NCBI GenBank assembly: GCA_016286165.1
Contig: JAEESE010000003.1
Coordinates: 1 to 64,000, forward strand
DNA: 64,000 nucleotides
From: Bacteroidaceae bacterium
Lineage (GTDB): Bacteria; Bacteroidota; Bacteroidia; Bacteroidales; Bacteroidaceae
Direction of reading: 5' to 3'
Under the pieces are notes generated by a model that saw only the letters and a list, made by a program, of their open reading frames with translations, searched no databases and was not told the origin of the DNA. Positions 34,400 through 42,830 of this stretch are shown piece by piece (within the stretch, counting starts at the first letter, position 1; the number at the start of each line of letters is the position of its first letter). A program made the position numbers and the translations under genes.

Positions 34400-34762
34400 A
34401 TGGATATACAGACAGAAAAACTTATCGATCAGATTCAGGCGGGCCTGCAAGAGAAGAAGGGCCGCAACATAGTTATTGCCGATTTCTCGGAGATTGACGA
34501 TGCCATCTGCCGAGCCTTTGTTATTGCCACAGGCAATTCGCCGAGCCATGTTCAGGCACTGACGGATTCTGTAGAGGAGTTCGTCCGTAAGAATGCCGGT
34601 GCACGTCCGTCGGCCGTCGACGGCTTGCGCAATGCTCAATGGGTAGGCATGGATTACGGCGCGGTTATCGTGCACATCTTCCTCAGCGAGGCCAGAGAGT
34701 TCTATGATCTCGAGCACCTGTGGGCTGATGCGGCTTTGACCGAGATACCGGATTTGTATTGA
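34400..34762 (+). CDS. rsfS: Ribosome silencing factor RsfS
   Basis: A 120-aa protein (YbeB/Iojap family) that binds ribosomal protein uL14 and blocks subunit joining in starvation. The start chosen is MDIQTEKLIDQIQAGL, just after the -7 element; the in-frame upstream extension begins before the promoter and is not coding. Conserved parts are KKGRNIVIADF, AFVIATGNSPSHVQALTDSV, MDYGAVIVHIF and FYDLEHLWADA. It is first gene of a conserved Bacteroidetes group with ftsH and cdsA. Confidence 0.93.
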   Translation: MDIQTEKLIDQIQAGLQEKKGRNIVIADFSEIDDAICRAFVIATGNSPSHVQALTDSVEEFVRKNAGARPSAVDGLRNAQWVGMDYGAVIVHIFLSEAREFYDLEHLWADAALTEIPDLY

Positions 34763-34778
34763 TTATTGAATTTCGAAA

Positions 34779-36812
34779 ATGGCAGACCAGAATAAGCCGG
34801 ACAGCAATCGCAATAACGGCAACCGCAACAACAAGAACAAGATGCCACGTGTGAACCTGACGTGGATATACATCGTCATAGCCATAGCCCTGGGTTACCT
34901 CTTCTTCGCAGGAGGCGACATGCAACAGTCGGGTACGGCATCGAAGAATGTGACATACACCGTGTTCAAGCAGTATGTCGAGCAAGGCTACGCTAATAAG
35001 GTGGTAGCCAGCAAGGATGAAGGCACGGTGCGGATGTATGTTAAGCCTGAGCATATACGTGATGTGTTCCAACAAGGTGTGGAGCAGACGGGCAAGCAGC
35101 CTTTCGTACAGGCGGAATATCCTTCGGCCGATAAGCTCGATGAGTTTATCAGTGCACAGCAGGAGCTTGGGAATTTCAAAGGCGAACTCAGCTACAAGAG
35201 TTCCAATGACACTTTCATGCAGGTCTTTTGGAACCTATTTCCGTTGCTGTTTATCATAGCTGTATGGATATTCATCATGCGTCGCATGAACAGTGGCGGT
35301 GGCGGCATGAGCGGCATATTCAACGTTGGTCGCTCGCGTGCAAAACTTGTTGAGAAAGGTGGCGAGAACGAGTCGAAGGTAACGTTCAAGGACGTTGCCG
35401 GTCAGGCTTCAGCCAAGCAGGAGGTGCAAGAGATTGTGGAGTTCCTGAAGAACCCGAAGAAGTTCACGGACCTGGGCGGTAAGATTCCCAAGGGAGCACT
35501 TCTGGTAGGCCCTCCGGGAACGGGTAAGACGCTATTGGCAAAGGCCGTAGCCGGCGAGGCCGACGTGCCTTTCTTCTCGATGAGCGGTTCGGACTTTGTA
35601 GAAATGTTCGTAGGCGTAGGCGCCAGCCGCGTGCGCGACCTGTTCCGTCAGGCCAAGGAAAAGGCACCATGTATAATCTTCATCGACGAGATTGACGCCG
35701 TGGGCCGTGCCCGTTCGCGCAACGCCATGATGGGCGGTAACGACGAGCGCGAGAGCACGCTCAACCAGTTGTTGACCGAGATGGATGGTTTCGGAACCAA
35801 CTCGGGTGTTATCATCATGGCTGCCACAAACCGTGCCGATATCCTTGACAAGGCATTGTTGCGTGCCGGTCGTTTCGATCGTCAGATACATGTCGATTTA
35901 CCTGACCTGAACGAACGTAAGGCTGTGTTCAAGGTGCATCTCAGACCCATAAAGGTGGACAGCTCATTGGATGTTGACCTGCTGGCGCGCCAGACACCAG
36001 GCTTCAGCGGGGCTGACATCGCCAACGTGTGCAACGAAGCAGCGCTTATTGCTGCGCGCCATGGCAAGCAGGCGGTGACGAAGGATGATTTCCTCGCCGC
36101 AGTGGACCGCATCGTAGGCGGTCTGGAGAAGAAGACAAAGGTGATGACCGAGGAGGAGAAGCGGACCATAGCCTTGCACGAGGCCGGTCATGCTACCATA
36201 TCCTGGAACCTTCAATATGCCAATCCTCTTATTAAGGTAACCATAGTGCCGCGCGGACGTGCGCTCGGTGCTGCCTGGTACCTGCCTGAAGAGCGACAGA
36301 TAACGACTCGCGAACAGATGCTCGATGAGATGTGCGCTACGCTTGGAGGCCGTGCTGCCGAGGAGCTCTTTACAGGTCATATCTCAAGCGGTGCCATGAA
36401 CGACCTTGAACGCGTGACGAAGCAAGCCTATGGCATGATAGCCTATATGGGTATGAGTGATGAGTTGCCTAATATATGCTACTACAGCAACGACGAATAC
36501 TCATGGCAGCGTCCTTATAGCGAAGCTACGGCTGAACTAATAGACAAGGAAGTGAAACGCATGATTGCCGAACAGTACGAGCGTGCAAAGCAACTGCTCA
36601 TGGAAAAGCGCGAAGGGCATAAGGCACTGGCCGACCTCCTTGTTGAGCGTGAGGTTATATATGCTGAGGACGTGGAGAAGATCTTCGGCAAGCGTCCGTG
36701 GGTGAGCCGCACGGAGGAACTGCTGACAAGCCAAACGGAAGAAGAAACAGATACGGATATTCCGGAAGGTGAAGAGAAGTCAGACATCCAGGACACCCCA
36801 GTAAACGATTAA
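34779..36812 (+). CDS. ftsH: ATP-dependent zinc metalloprotease FtsH
   Basis: A 677-aa membrane AAA+ protease that degrades misfolded membrane and regulatory proteins. The first TM segment (about 28-44) and the second (about 150-168) flank a periplasmic domain. Walker A is GPPGTGKT (about 244-251), Walker [13 protein letters not shown], the second region of homology RPGRFDRQ-like [15 protein letters not shown]. The zinc site is HEAGH (467-471). N-terminal residues 5-20 are Asn-rich ([12 protein letters not shown]). The C-terminus is acidic. It starts 16 bases after rsfS. Confidence 0.97.
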   Translation: MADQNKPDSNRNNGNRNNKNKMPRVNLTWIYIVIAIALGYLFFAGGDMQQSGTASKNVTYTVFKQYVEQGYANKVVASKDEGTVRMYVKPEHIRDVFQQGVEQTGKQPFVQAEYPSADKLDEFISAQQELGNFKGELSYKSSNDTFMQVFWNLFPLLFIIAVWIFIMRRMNSGGGGMSGIFNVGRSRAKLVEKGGENESKVTFKDVAGQASAKQEVQEIVEFLKNPKKFTDLGGKIPKGALLVGPPGTGKTLLAKAVAGEADVPFFSMSGSDFVEMFVGVGASRVRDLFRQAKEKAPCIIFIDEIDAVGRARSRNAMMGGNDERESTLNQLLTEMDGFGTNSGVIIMAATNRADILDKALLRAGRFDRQIHVDLPDLNERKAVFKVHLRPIKVDSSLDVDLLARQTPGFSGADIANVCNEAALIAARHGKQAVTKDDFLAAVDRIVGGLEKKTKVMTEEEKRTIALHEAGHATISWNLQYANPLIKVTIVPRGRALGAAWYLPEERQITTREQMLDEMCATLGGRAAEELFTGHISSGAMNDLERVTKQAYGMIAYMGMSDELPNICYYSNDEYSWQRPYSEATAELIDKEVKRMIAEQYERAKQLLMEKREGHKALADLLVEREVIYAEDVEKIFGKRPWVSRTEELLTSQTEEETDTDIPEGEEKSDIQDTPVND

Positions 36813-36828
36813 TACATAGCAAACCAAT

Positions 36829-37683
36829 ATGAAGAATCTTATTATCCGCACCATTACCGGCATAGTGTTCCTTGCCGTGATGATTATCGGCATACTACAT
36901 TCACCAGTCACATTTGGCGTGTTGTTCACAATTATCACATCGTTCACAGTGTGGGAGTTTACGGGCATTGTTAACATGCGATCCAATGTCAGTGTGAACC
37001 GTTTCATCTGCACCGTGGCAGGCGGCTGTTTGTTTGTAGGATTTTTTGGCTATGCTGCCGGTATCGCAGGAGCAGGCGTGTTGTTTGTGCCATGGTTGCT
37101 GAGTATGATATACATGATTGTAGGCGAGTTATATCTGCAGCGCGAGAGCCCACTGAATAATTGGGCTTATGCTATGATGTCGCAGATATACGTTGCGCTG
37201 CCTTTCTCGTTGCTTTGCCTGCTTGAGTTCCATGGCAGCGCTTTGCAAACCACCAATTCCACGGATGTCGCAGTTCACGGCTCTTGGCTTGTCCTTGCGA
37301 TATACATTTTCCTTTGGCTCAACGACACAGGTGCCTATTGTGTGGGATCGCTCCTCGGACGTCACAAGTTGTTTCCACGTGTGTCGCCAGGCAAATCTTG
37401 GGAGGGTAGCATAGGCGGCGCAGTAGTATGTATAGCTGTGTCATTGCTCTTGGCTCATTATCTACCTATACTACGTCCGATGGAATGGGTACTTTTCGCT
37501 CTCGTGGTAGTAGTCTTCGGCACATGGGGCGATTTGGTGGAGAGTCTTATCAAACGGCAATTAGGCATCAAGGACAGCGGAAATATACTGCCCGGCCATG
37601 GAGGCATGCTCGACCGCTTCGACAGCAGTTTGCTTGCTATCCCTGCTGCAGTAGCTTATCTTTATACGGTAGTGCTACTATAA
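36829..37683 (+). CDS. cdsA: Phosphatidate cytidylyltransferase
   Basis: A 284-aa polytopic membrane enzyme that makes CDP-diacylglycerol for phospholipid synthesis. The signature near the C-terminus is KDSGNILPGHGGMLDRFDS, preceded by the cytosolic SPGKSWEGSIGGA loop. About seven hydrophobic segments are visible. It lies 16 bases after ftsH, so it is cotranscribed. Normal length. Confidence 0.95.
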   Translation: MKNLIIRTITGIVFLAVMIIGILHSPVTFGVLFTIITSFTVWEFTGIVNMRSNVSVNRFICTVAGGCLFVGFFGYAAGIAGAGVLFVPWLLSMIYMIVGELYLQRESPLNNWAYAMMSQIYVALPFSLLCLLEFHGSALQTTNSTDVAVHGSWLVLAIYIFLWLNDTGAYCVGSLLGRHKLFPRVSPGKSWEGSIGGAVVCIAVSLLLAHYLPILRPMEWVLFALVVVVFGTWGDLVESLIKRQLGIKDSGNILPGHGGMLDRFDSSLLAIPAAVAYLYTVVLL

Positions 37684-37724
37684 TAAACGTTAAAAATACA
37701 CTTTAACAATTAAACGTAATAGAA

Positions 37725-37755
37725 TTAAGGCCGTCACATTTTCGACGGCTTTAAT
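37725..37755 (+). terminator. Hairpin downstream of cdsA
   Basis: AAGGCCGTC - acattttc - GACGGCTTT is followed by AATATTAC. The T-run is weak, so it may be only a partial terminator or a leader hairpin of the next gene, whose ATG follows about 10 bases later. Confidence 0.5.
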
Positions 37756-37766
37756 ATTACACACCG

Positions 37767-40754
37767 ATGAATAGAATCCTTACTTCATTATTTGCACTAT
37801 GCCTTGCCATGGCCGCTAGTGCTCAGAAAGTCACAGTCAGCGGTACAATCGTCGACAGCGAAGGTTCGCCTATGCCGGGCGCTACTGTCGTGATTATGAA
37901 CCCTGACAGCACACAGGTGACAGGTCAGCAAACGAAGTCTGACGGTAGTTTCAGCATCAGTAGCGTGAAAGTAGGCACCTACCTGCTCCGCGCTTCTTTC
38001 ATAGGTTATAGAACCGCTTGGCGTAAACTGGAACTCACGAAGAAGAACAAGGCGATGCTACTCGGCGAGATTGTTCTCGATGATGATGCCAAGATGCTGA
38101 AGGAAGCGCAAGTGACGGCTCGTGCGGCACAGGTGGAGATGAAGGCTGACACGTTTGTCTACAATTCAGATGCCTTCCGTATTCCTGAAGGTTCTAACTT
38201 TGAGGCTCTTCTCAAGAAATTCCCTGGCGCAGAGATTACCGAGCAAGGCACCATTAAGATTAATGGTAAGGAAGTGAAGAAGATCCTTGTCAACGAGAAG
38301 GAGTTCTTCGGCAATGACACTCAGATGACTCTTAAGAACCTGCCCGCCAAGATGGTGAGCAAGGTGAAGGCGTATGACCGCCAGAGCGATTACTCGCGTG
38401 TCACGGGCATCGACGATGGCGAGGAAGAGACCGTGCTCGACCTGACCGTCAGAAAGGGTATGACCGAGGGTTGGTTCATTAATGCCGACTTGGCTTATGG
38501 TACTCACGACCGGTTTGCTGAGAACGTCACCATAAGTCGTTTTACCGACAACTTTAATTTCTTCCTCACGGGTAATGCCAACAACGTCAACAGCCGCGGT
38601 TTCGGTGGCTGGGGCGGCGGTGGAGGCAATGGCCTTACGACCGTTGTCAATCCCGGTGCCAGCTTTGCTTGGGAAAATGGTAAGAAACAAAATGAGCAAG
38701 GACGCTTCGAGGTTGGTGGCAATGTGCGCTATAACTACCGCAAGAACGATGTGCAATCGAGAACCAACAGTGAGAACTTCCTTACTTCTACGGCATCGCA
38801 GTTTGTGAACAGCCTCAGCCAGAACCTAAACAAATCGAAGGGTGTAAACACCGACTTCCGCTTGGAATGGCAACCCGATTCGATGACGAATATTTTTTTC
38901 CGCCCGAACTATAGTTATAATACAAGCAACGGCGAAGGCGAGAGCAAGAGTGTGACATTCAACGACAGTCCCTATGACGCAGGCATGATGAATCCTTTGG
39001 ATGAATATGACACGCGCAGTGCAGCTGGCGAGCTCGTATATGAAGACATCCTTGTCAATGACAACGCCCGTCAGAATATGAGCGACAGCCACAACTACAA
39101 TGTCAACGGATCACTGCAGATTAACCGTCGTCTTGCTAAGCCCGGACGAAATATGACTGTTGACTTCAGTGGCGGACTTGGCGAGAACTCCAATGAAAGC
39201 TACAGCCGTTCGCTCGTTAATTTCTTCCAGGATAAGGAGCGTCCGTATACGTTCACAAATCAGTATAACGACAATCCTTCGAAGAACTGGAACTATCGAG
39301 TGCGCGCATCTTACTCCGAGCCCATCTTCAAAGGTGCCAACCTGCAGTTCTCATATCAGTTTCAGCGCCGCTTCTCTGATAGCGACCGCTCGATGTACAG
39401 TATCGACTCGCTGCTGACGAAGAGCGAATACGCATATCTCTGGGGTGACCTCACTGACGAGGAGATCATCCAGCAGCTGGTGCTGGGCTATAAGCCTTCG
39501 GATGCTCTGCTTGCAGGCCTTAAGAATATCGAGAATTCACAGTATGCCACTTACAATGAGTTCAATCATGAGGCTTCAGTCATGTTGCGCTATCAGTTTG
39601 GTGATTTCAACCTGAATGCCGGTGTAAGTTTCCAGCCTCAGACGACGCACATGGATTATACCAAGCATCGTCTTGATACAACAGTCACACGTCATGTGTT
39701 CAACTGGGCACCACGCATTGACTTGCGCTGGAGAATATCAAATACCAGTCAGTTGCGTACTCGATACAATGCTCGAATGAGCCAGCCTTCGATGACACAG
39801 TTGCTCGATGTCGACGATACCAGCGACCCGATGAACGTCAGTCACGGTAATCCCGGTCTGAAGCCTTCGTGGAACAACAATTTCAACATCTTCTACAACA
39901 ACTACCTCGTGGATAAGCAGATGGGCTGGAATATCAATGCCAGCTTCAGTAATACGTTGAACTCCATCTCCAGTCGCACGCTTTATGATATGAAGACAGG
40001 TAAGCGCGAAACGACGCCCGATAATATCAATGGTAACTGGAATGCAGATTTCTGGGGTATGTTTAATACGGCTATCGACCGTAATAAGAATTGGAACATC
40101 TCAAACAATGTTGGCGTCAACTATTCAAATAGTGTAGGTTATATGGCTCTTGATATGGCCTCGTCGTCAGTAAAGTCGACCACAAAGAACACATCAGTTA
40201 ACGACAACCTGCGCCTTAACTACCGCAATGAGTTCGGCGAATGGAGCTTTGATGCTGGCGTCAATAGCGGCTTCACATTCAGCCACGCTCGCAATGCCAT
40301 TCGCGAGAGCGCTAACCTCGATACTTGGAACTTCGATTATGGCGGCAATGTTCAGGTCACAGCACCTTGGGGCACCAGCTTGTCCACTGATATCTCACAG
40401 GAGAGTCGCCGAGGCTTCGAGGATGCTTCGATGAACACAAACGAACTCATCTGGAATGCTCAACTCTCGCAGACGTTCTTGAAGAATAGGTCGTTGACAC
40501 TCAGTGTGCAGTGGTATGACATCTTGCATGAGCGCAGCAACATCAGCCGTTCTATCAGCGCATTCTCGCGCACCGACTCATGGAGCAACTCCATCAACTC
40601 ATACCTTATGGTACACGTCATCTATCAGCTTAACCTCTTAGGCAATAGCGATATGCGCCGCGAAGGCTGGGGCGGTCCTGGCTTCGGTGGTCCTGGCCGT
40701 GGCGGCGGTGGTCGCGGTCCCGGTGGCTGGGGAGGCGGAGGCGGTCGCCGGTAA
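37767..40754 (+). CDS. Large outer-membrane barrel with CarboxypepD-like domain
   Basis: A 995-aa outer-membrane protein. A signal peptide (LTSLFALCLAMAASAQ) is followed by a carboxypeptidase-regulatory-like domain at about 20-105 (VSGTIVDSEGSPMPGATVVI). A short plug-like region follows (EGSNFEALLKKFPGAEITEQ, INGKEVKKILVNEKEFFGND), and then a long barrel of the OMP_b-brl_3 type. There is no obvious TonB box and no SusD partner, so nutrient uptake is not implied. The last 30 residues are almost pure Gly/Pro/Arg (GGPGRGGGGRGPGG), which is unusual after a barrel strand. It is terminated by an exceptional hairpin. Confidence 0.85.
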   Translation: MNRILTSLFALCLAMAASAQKVTVSGTIVDSEGSPMPGATVVIMNPDSTQVTGQQTKSDGSFSISSVKVGTYLLRASFIGYRTAWRKLELTKKNKAMLLGEIVLDDDAKMLKEAQVTARAAQVEMKADTFVYNSDAFRIPEGSNFEALLKKFPGAEITEQGTIKINGKEVKKILVNEKEFFGNDTQMTLKNLPAKMVSKVKAYDRQSDYSRVTGIDDGEEETVLDLTVRKGMTEGWFINADLAYGTHDRFAENVTISRFTDNFNFFLTGNANNVNSRGFGGWGGGGGNGLTTVVNPGASFAWENGKKQNEQGRFEVGGNVRYNYRKNDVQSRTNSENFLTSTASQFVNSLSQNLNKSKGVNTDFRLEWQPDSMTNIFFRPNYSYNTSNGEGESKSVTFNDSPYDAGMMNPLDEYDTRSAAGELVYEDILVNDNARQNMSDSHNYNVNGSLQINRRLAKPGRNMTVDFSGGLGENSNESYSRSLVNFFQDKERPYTFTNQYNDNPSKNWNYRVRASYSEPIFKGANLQFSYQFQRRFSDSDRSMYSIDSLLTKSEYAYLWGDLTDEEIIQQLVLGYKPSDALLAGLKNIENSQYATYNEFNHEASVMLRYQFGDFNLNAGVSFQPQTTHMDYTKHRLDTTVTRHVFNWAPRIDLRWRISNTSQLRTRYNARMSQPSMTQLLDVDDTSDPMNVSHGNPGLKPSWNNNFNIFYNNYLVDKQMGWNINASFSNTLNSISSRTLYDMKTGKRETTPDNINGNWNADFWGMFNTAIDRNKNWNISNNVGVNYSNSVGYMALDMASSSVKSTTKNTSVNDNLRLNYRNEFGEWSFDAGVNSGFTFSHARNAIRESANLDTWNFDYGGNVQVTAPWGTSLSTDISQESRRGFEDASMNTNELIWNAQLSQTFLKNRSLTLSVQWYDILHERSNISRSISAFSRTDSWSNSINSYLMVHVIYQLNLLGNSDMRREGWGGPGFGGPGRGGGGRGPGGWGGGGGRR

Positions 40755-40759
40755 TGAAA

Positions 40760-40806
40760 CAAGGCGCACGGCAACGAATAGTTCGTTGCCGTGCGCCTTG
40801 TTTTTG
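40760..40806 (+). terminator. 19-bp perfect-stem terminator
   Basis: Arms 40760-40778 and 40782-40800 (start CAAGGCGCACGGCAACGAA) pair perfectly with a 3-base loop TAG, then TTTTTGT. It is also symmetrical enough to stop transcription from the convergent AraC gene. Confidence 0.93.
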
Positions 40807-40823
40807 TGCTTAATGCATTAAGT

Positions 40824-41225
40824 TCACTGACGCATCTTCTTCCTTACTTCGCCTGGTGTGCAGCCGAATTTCTTCTTGAAGATGGCTGAGAAATGTGAAA
40901 CGTTCTTGAAACCTACGTCAAAACAAACGTCTGAAACACGTAGGCCGCGGGCAAGCAAGTCGTACGACGCGCGCAGACGACGGTCTGTGAGCCATCGCTC
41001 TGGCGATAGTTCGCTCATTTTCTTGAAGTCGCGCTTGAAGGTCGATAGGCTACGTCCTGAAGCCCTTGCAAACTCGGTCATCGACATATCGCACCGATAG
41101 TTACGCTCCATGAAGTCGTGCAAATCTATTTTGCTGCCTCGATGGGTCTGGTACTCGTGCCTGTCCTTTTCAGGGGTAGTGGCTTCGGTGCCTGCCGGAA
41201 CTGTTATCTTGTTTGTATCGGGCAT
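40824..41225 (-). CDS. Stand-alone AraC-type helix-turn-helix protein
   Basis: A 133-aa protein that consists of little more than the two AraC helix-turn-helix motifs: MSMTEFARASGRSLSTFKRD and VSDVCFDVGFKNVSHFSAIF, followed by KKKFGCTPGEVRKKM. The start chosen is MPDTNKITVPAG; an in-frame upstream Met would add a hydrophobic stretch encoded by the leader. Typical AraC regulators carry an additional ligand or dimerisation domain of about 150 residues, missing here. It may regulate the divergently transcribed rhaM, by position only. Confidence 0.8.
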   Translation of the reverse strand: MPDTNKITVPAGTEATTPEKDRHEYQTHRGSKIDLHDFMERNYRCDMSMTEFARASGRSLSTFKRDFKKMSELSPERWLTDRRLRASYDLLARGLRVSDVCFDVGFKNVSHFSAIFKKKFGCTPGEVRKKMRQ

Positions 41226-41436
41226 AAAAATTGTTTGAGTTAACAAAAATAAAAAACTATGTAGAGTTAACGGACGCGTTGGGTCTTCCACTCTTGCGCT
41301 GCAAAGTTAAAATTTTCATATAGATACCGATTTGTTTTACGGACCAAAGTTGCTTACGGCCTTGTTTTTGTGCTTAAAATGTGTAAGTTAGGGCCTTTTT
41401 AATACATTCTTTTGCAAAAAAATATGCTAAGAGTAG

Positions 41437-41464
41437 TTTGGTCCTCTCTTTTTGCTTATTTTTG
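41437..41464 (+). promoter_or_regulatory. Promoter of rhaM
   Basis: TTTG (41437-41440) and TATTTTTG (41457-41464), 16 bases apart, about 40 bases before the start codon. The spacing is shorter than the usual 19. Confidence 0.45.
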
Positions 41465-41503
41465 TAGCAGTTTTTAAGAAATTAACTCAAAAATGTTACA
41501 AAG

Positions 41504-41818
41504 ATGAGAAGATTTGCTTTCAAGATGTACCTCAAACCTGGTTTTGAGGAAGAGTATGAACGTCGCCATGCAGCACTGTGGCCAGAACTGAAGAAAGGCA
41601 TAAAAGATGCAGGTGTCAGCAACTACAGCATCTTTTGGGATCGCGACACGAATATCCTCTTCGGCTATCAGGAGATAGAGGGTGAACAGAGCTCCCAGGA
41701 TATGGGTGCCGACGAGACTACGCAGCGTTGGTGGGCTTATATGAAGGATATCATGGAAACGAATCCCGACAATTCACCTGTGACGGTGCCTATCCAGGAA
41801 GTTTTCCACTTGGATTAA
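41504..41818 (+). CDS. rhaM: L-rhamnose mutarotase
   Basis: A 104-aa protein that interconverts alpha and beta anomers of L-rhamnose. It aligns with the family from MRRFAFKMYLKPGFEEEY through His22 (the reported catalytic His) to WWAYMKDIMETNPDNSPV. Normal length for RhaM. No other rhamnose genes are adjacent, so the sugar substrate in this organism is assumed from the family only. Confidence 0.9.
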   Translation: MRRFAFKMYLKPGFEEEYERRHAALWPELKKGIKDAGVSNYSIFWDRDTNILFGYQEIEGEQSSQDMGADETTQRWWAYMKDIMETNPDNSPVTVPIQEVFHLD

Positions 41819-41846
41819 GCGTCTGGTCGTATATCCATATTGCCAT

Positions 41847-41930
41847 TTAGGTTGACTTTAAAGGCCAATTAGGTTAGCTTAATCGGCTTGTTAGGTTAAC
41901 CTAATCGACGTGGTAGGTTGGGCAACGTGC
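41847..41930. repeat. 22-bp-spaced palindrome array, TTAGGTTAACCTAA type
   Basis: TTAGGTT starts at 41847, 41869, 41891 and (as GTAGGTT) 41913, precisely 22 bp apart. The third unit is a perfect 14-bp palindrome TTAGGTTAACCTAA and the second is nearly so. The sequence is unrelated to the GACCGGTC-type arrays but has the same spacing. Confidence 0.8.
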
Positions 41931-41943
41931 TTGCCCTATTGAA

Positions 41944-42009
41944 ACGACAAATTACACCTTAACATTGTAGCTCTTTACCTTTCTACAAAGTTGAAGTGTA
42001 ATTTGTCGT
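41944..42009. terminator. Long stem between convergent rhaM and ABC genes
   Basis: A 14-bp perfect dyad ACGACAAATTACAC (41944-41957) / GTGTAATTTGTCGT (41996-42009) has an inner GTAG/CTAC pairing. It is followed on the plus strand by CTTGGTTTTTG. It probably ends one or both transcripts. Confidence 0.6.
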
Positions 42010-42022
42010 CTTGGTTTTTGAA

Positions 42023-42814
42023 TTACCCCTTGATGTGAAAATGCAGTTCGTTGGCATCGAAGGTTATGCCTGGCCCCGCAAAGAAACGGGCCAAAGTGCC
42101 GTTGTCGGCCAGCTCTTGAGGTGTGCCTACAAGCAGCTTGCCTGCCAGCTCGTCGTTACTGCCAGGTAATAACCATAAGCCGTCGGCCGTCTGCAGCGCG
42201 AGCTCAAGATCGTGAGTGGACATGAATACGGTCTTTTGCATCTCACGTGCCAAGCGTCGCAGCAGGAGCATCATTTCCACCTTGGATGGGAAATCAAGGT
42301 AAGCTGTCGGTTCGTCGAGGAAGATGACGGGTGTTTGTTGAGCCAGCGCCTTCGCTATCATTACTTTCTGACGCTCACCGTCGGAGAGTGTTGATACCAT
42401 TCTACGTTCCAGTTGCCCTATCCCGACTTGAGCTATGGCTTGGTCCACGGCAACGTTGTCGTCGTCGTTAAGCTTTCCCCAGAAGCCTGTGTACGGGCTT
42501 CTTCCCATGGCTACCATTTCGCGTACCCGCATTCCTCGCACTTCGGGTTTCTCGGTAAGCACTACTCCTATGTGCCGTGCCAATTCCTGCGGCTTGAATG
42601 TATTGATGTCGCGGCCGTCGAGCTCGATAGTGCCGCCGAGCGGTGGCTGAAAGGAGGCCAGTGTGCGCAGCAGTGTGCTCTTGCCCGCACCGTTTGGCCC
42701 TAACAGACAAGTGAGCTCTCCGGCTTTGAGTGTAGCTGTTATTTCATTGCTTACTACGCGCTCTCCACGTTTTGTGTGGTAGCCCGTAGTAAGTTTTTTA
42801 AGTTGGTAATCCAT
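42023..42814 (-). CDS. ABC transporter ATPase (iron/heme/B12-type)
   Basis: A 263-aa ATPase of the FecE/BtuD/HmuV class. Walker A is GPNGAGKST (about 39-47), signature LSDGERQK, Walker B VIFLDEPT, and H-loop STHDLE. The family powers uptake of siderophores, heme or cobalamin through BtuC-like permeases. No permease or binding protein lies nearby, so it is an orphan in this window. It starts 16 bases after the GH20 gene and may be cotranscribed with it. Confidence 0.88.
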   Translation of the reverse strand: MDYQLKKLTTGYHTKRGERVVSNEITATLKAGELTCLLGPNGAGKSTLLRTLASFQPPLGGTIELDGRDINTFKPQELARHIGVVLTEKPEVRGMRVREMVAMGRSPYTGFWGKLNDDDNVAVDQAIAQVGIGQLERRMVSTLSDGERQKVMIAKALAQQTPVIFLDEPTAYLDFPSKVEMMLLLRRLAREMQKTVFMSTHDLELALQTADGLWLLPGSNDELAGKLLVGTPQELADNGTLARFFAGPGITFDANELHFHIKG

Positions 42815-42830
42815 TCTTCAGGGTTGTGGT

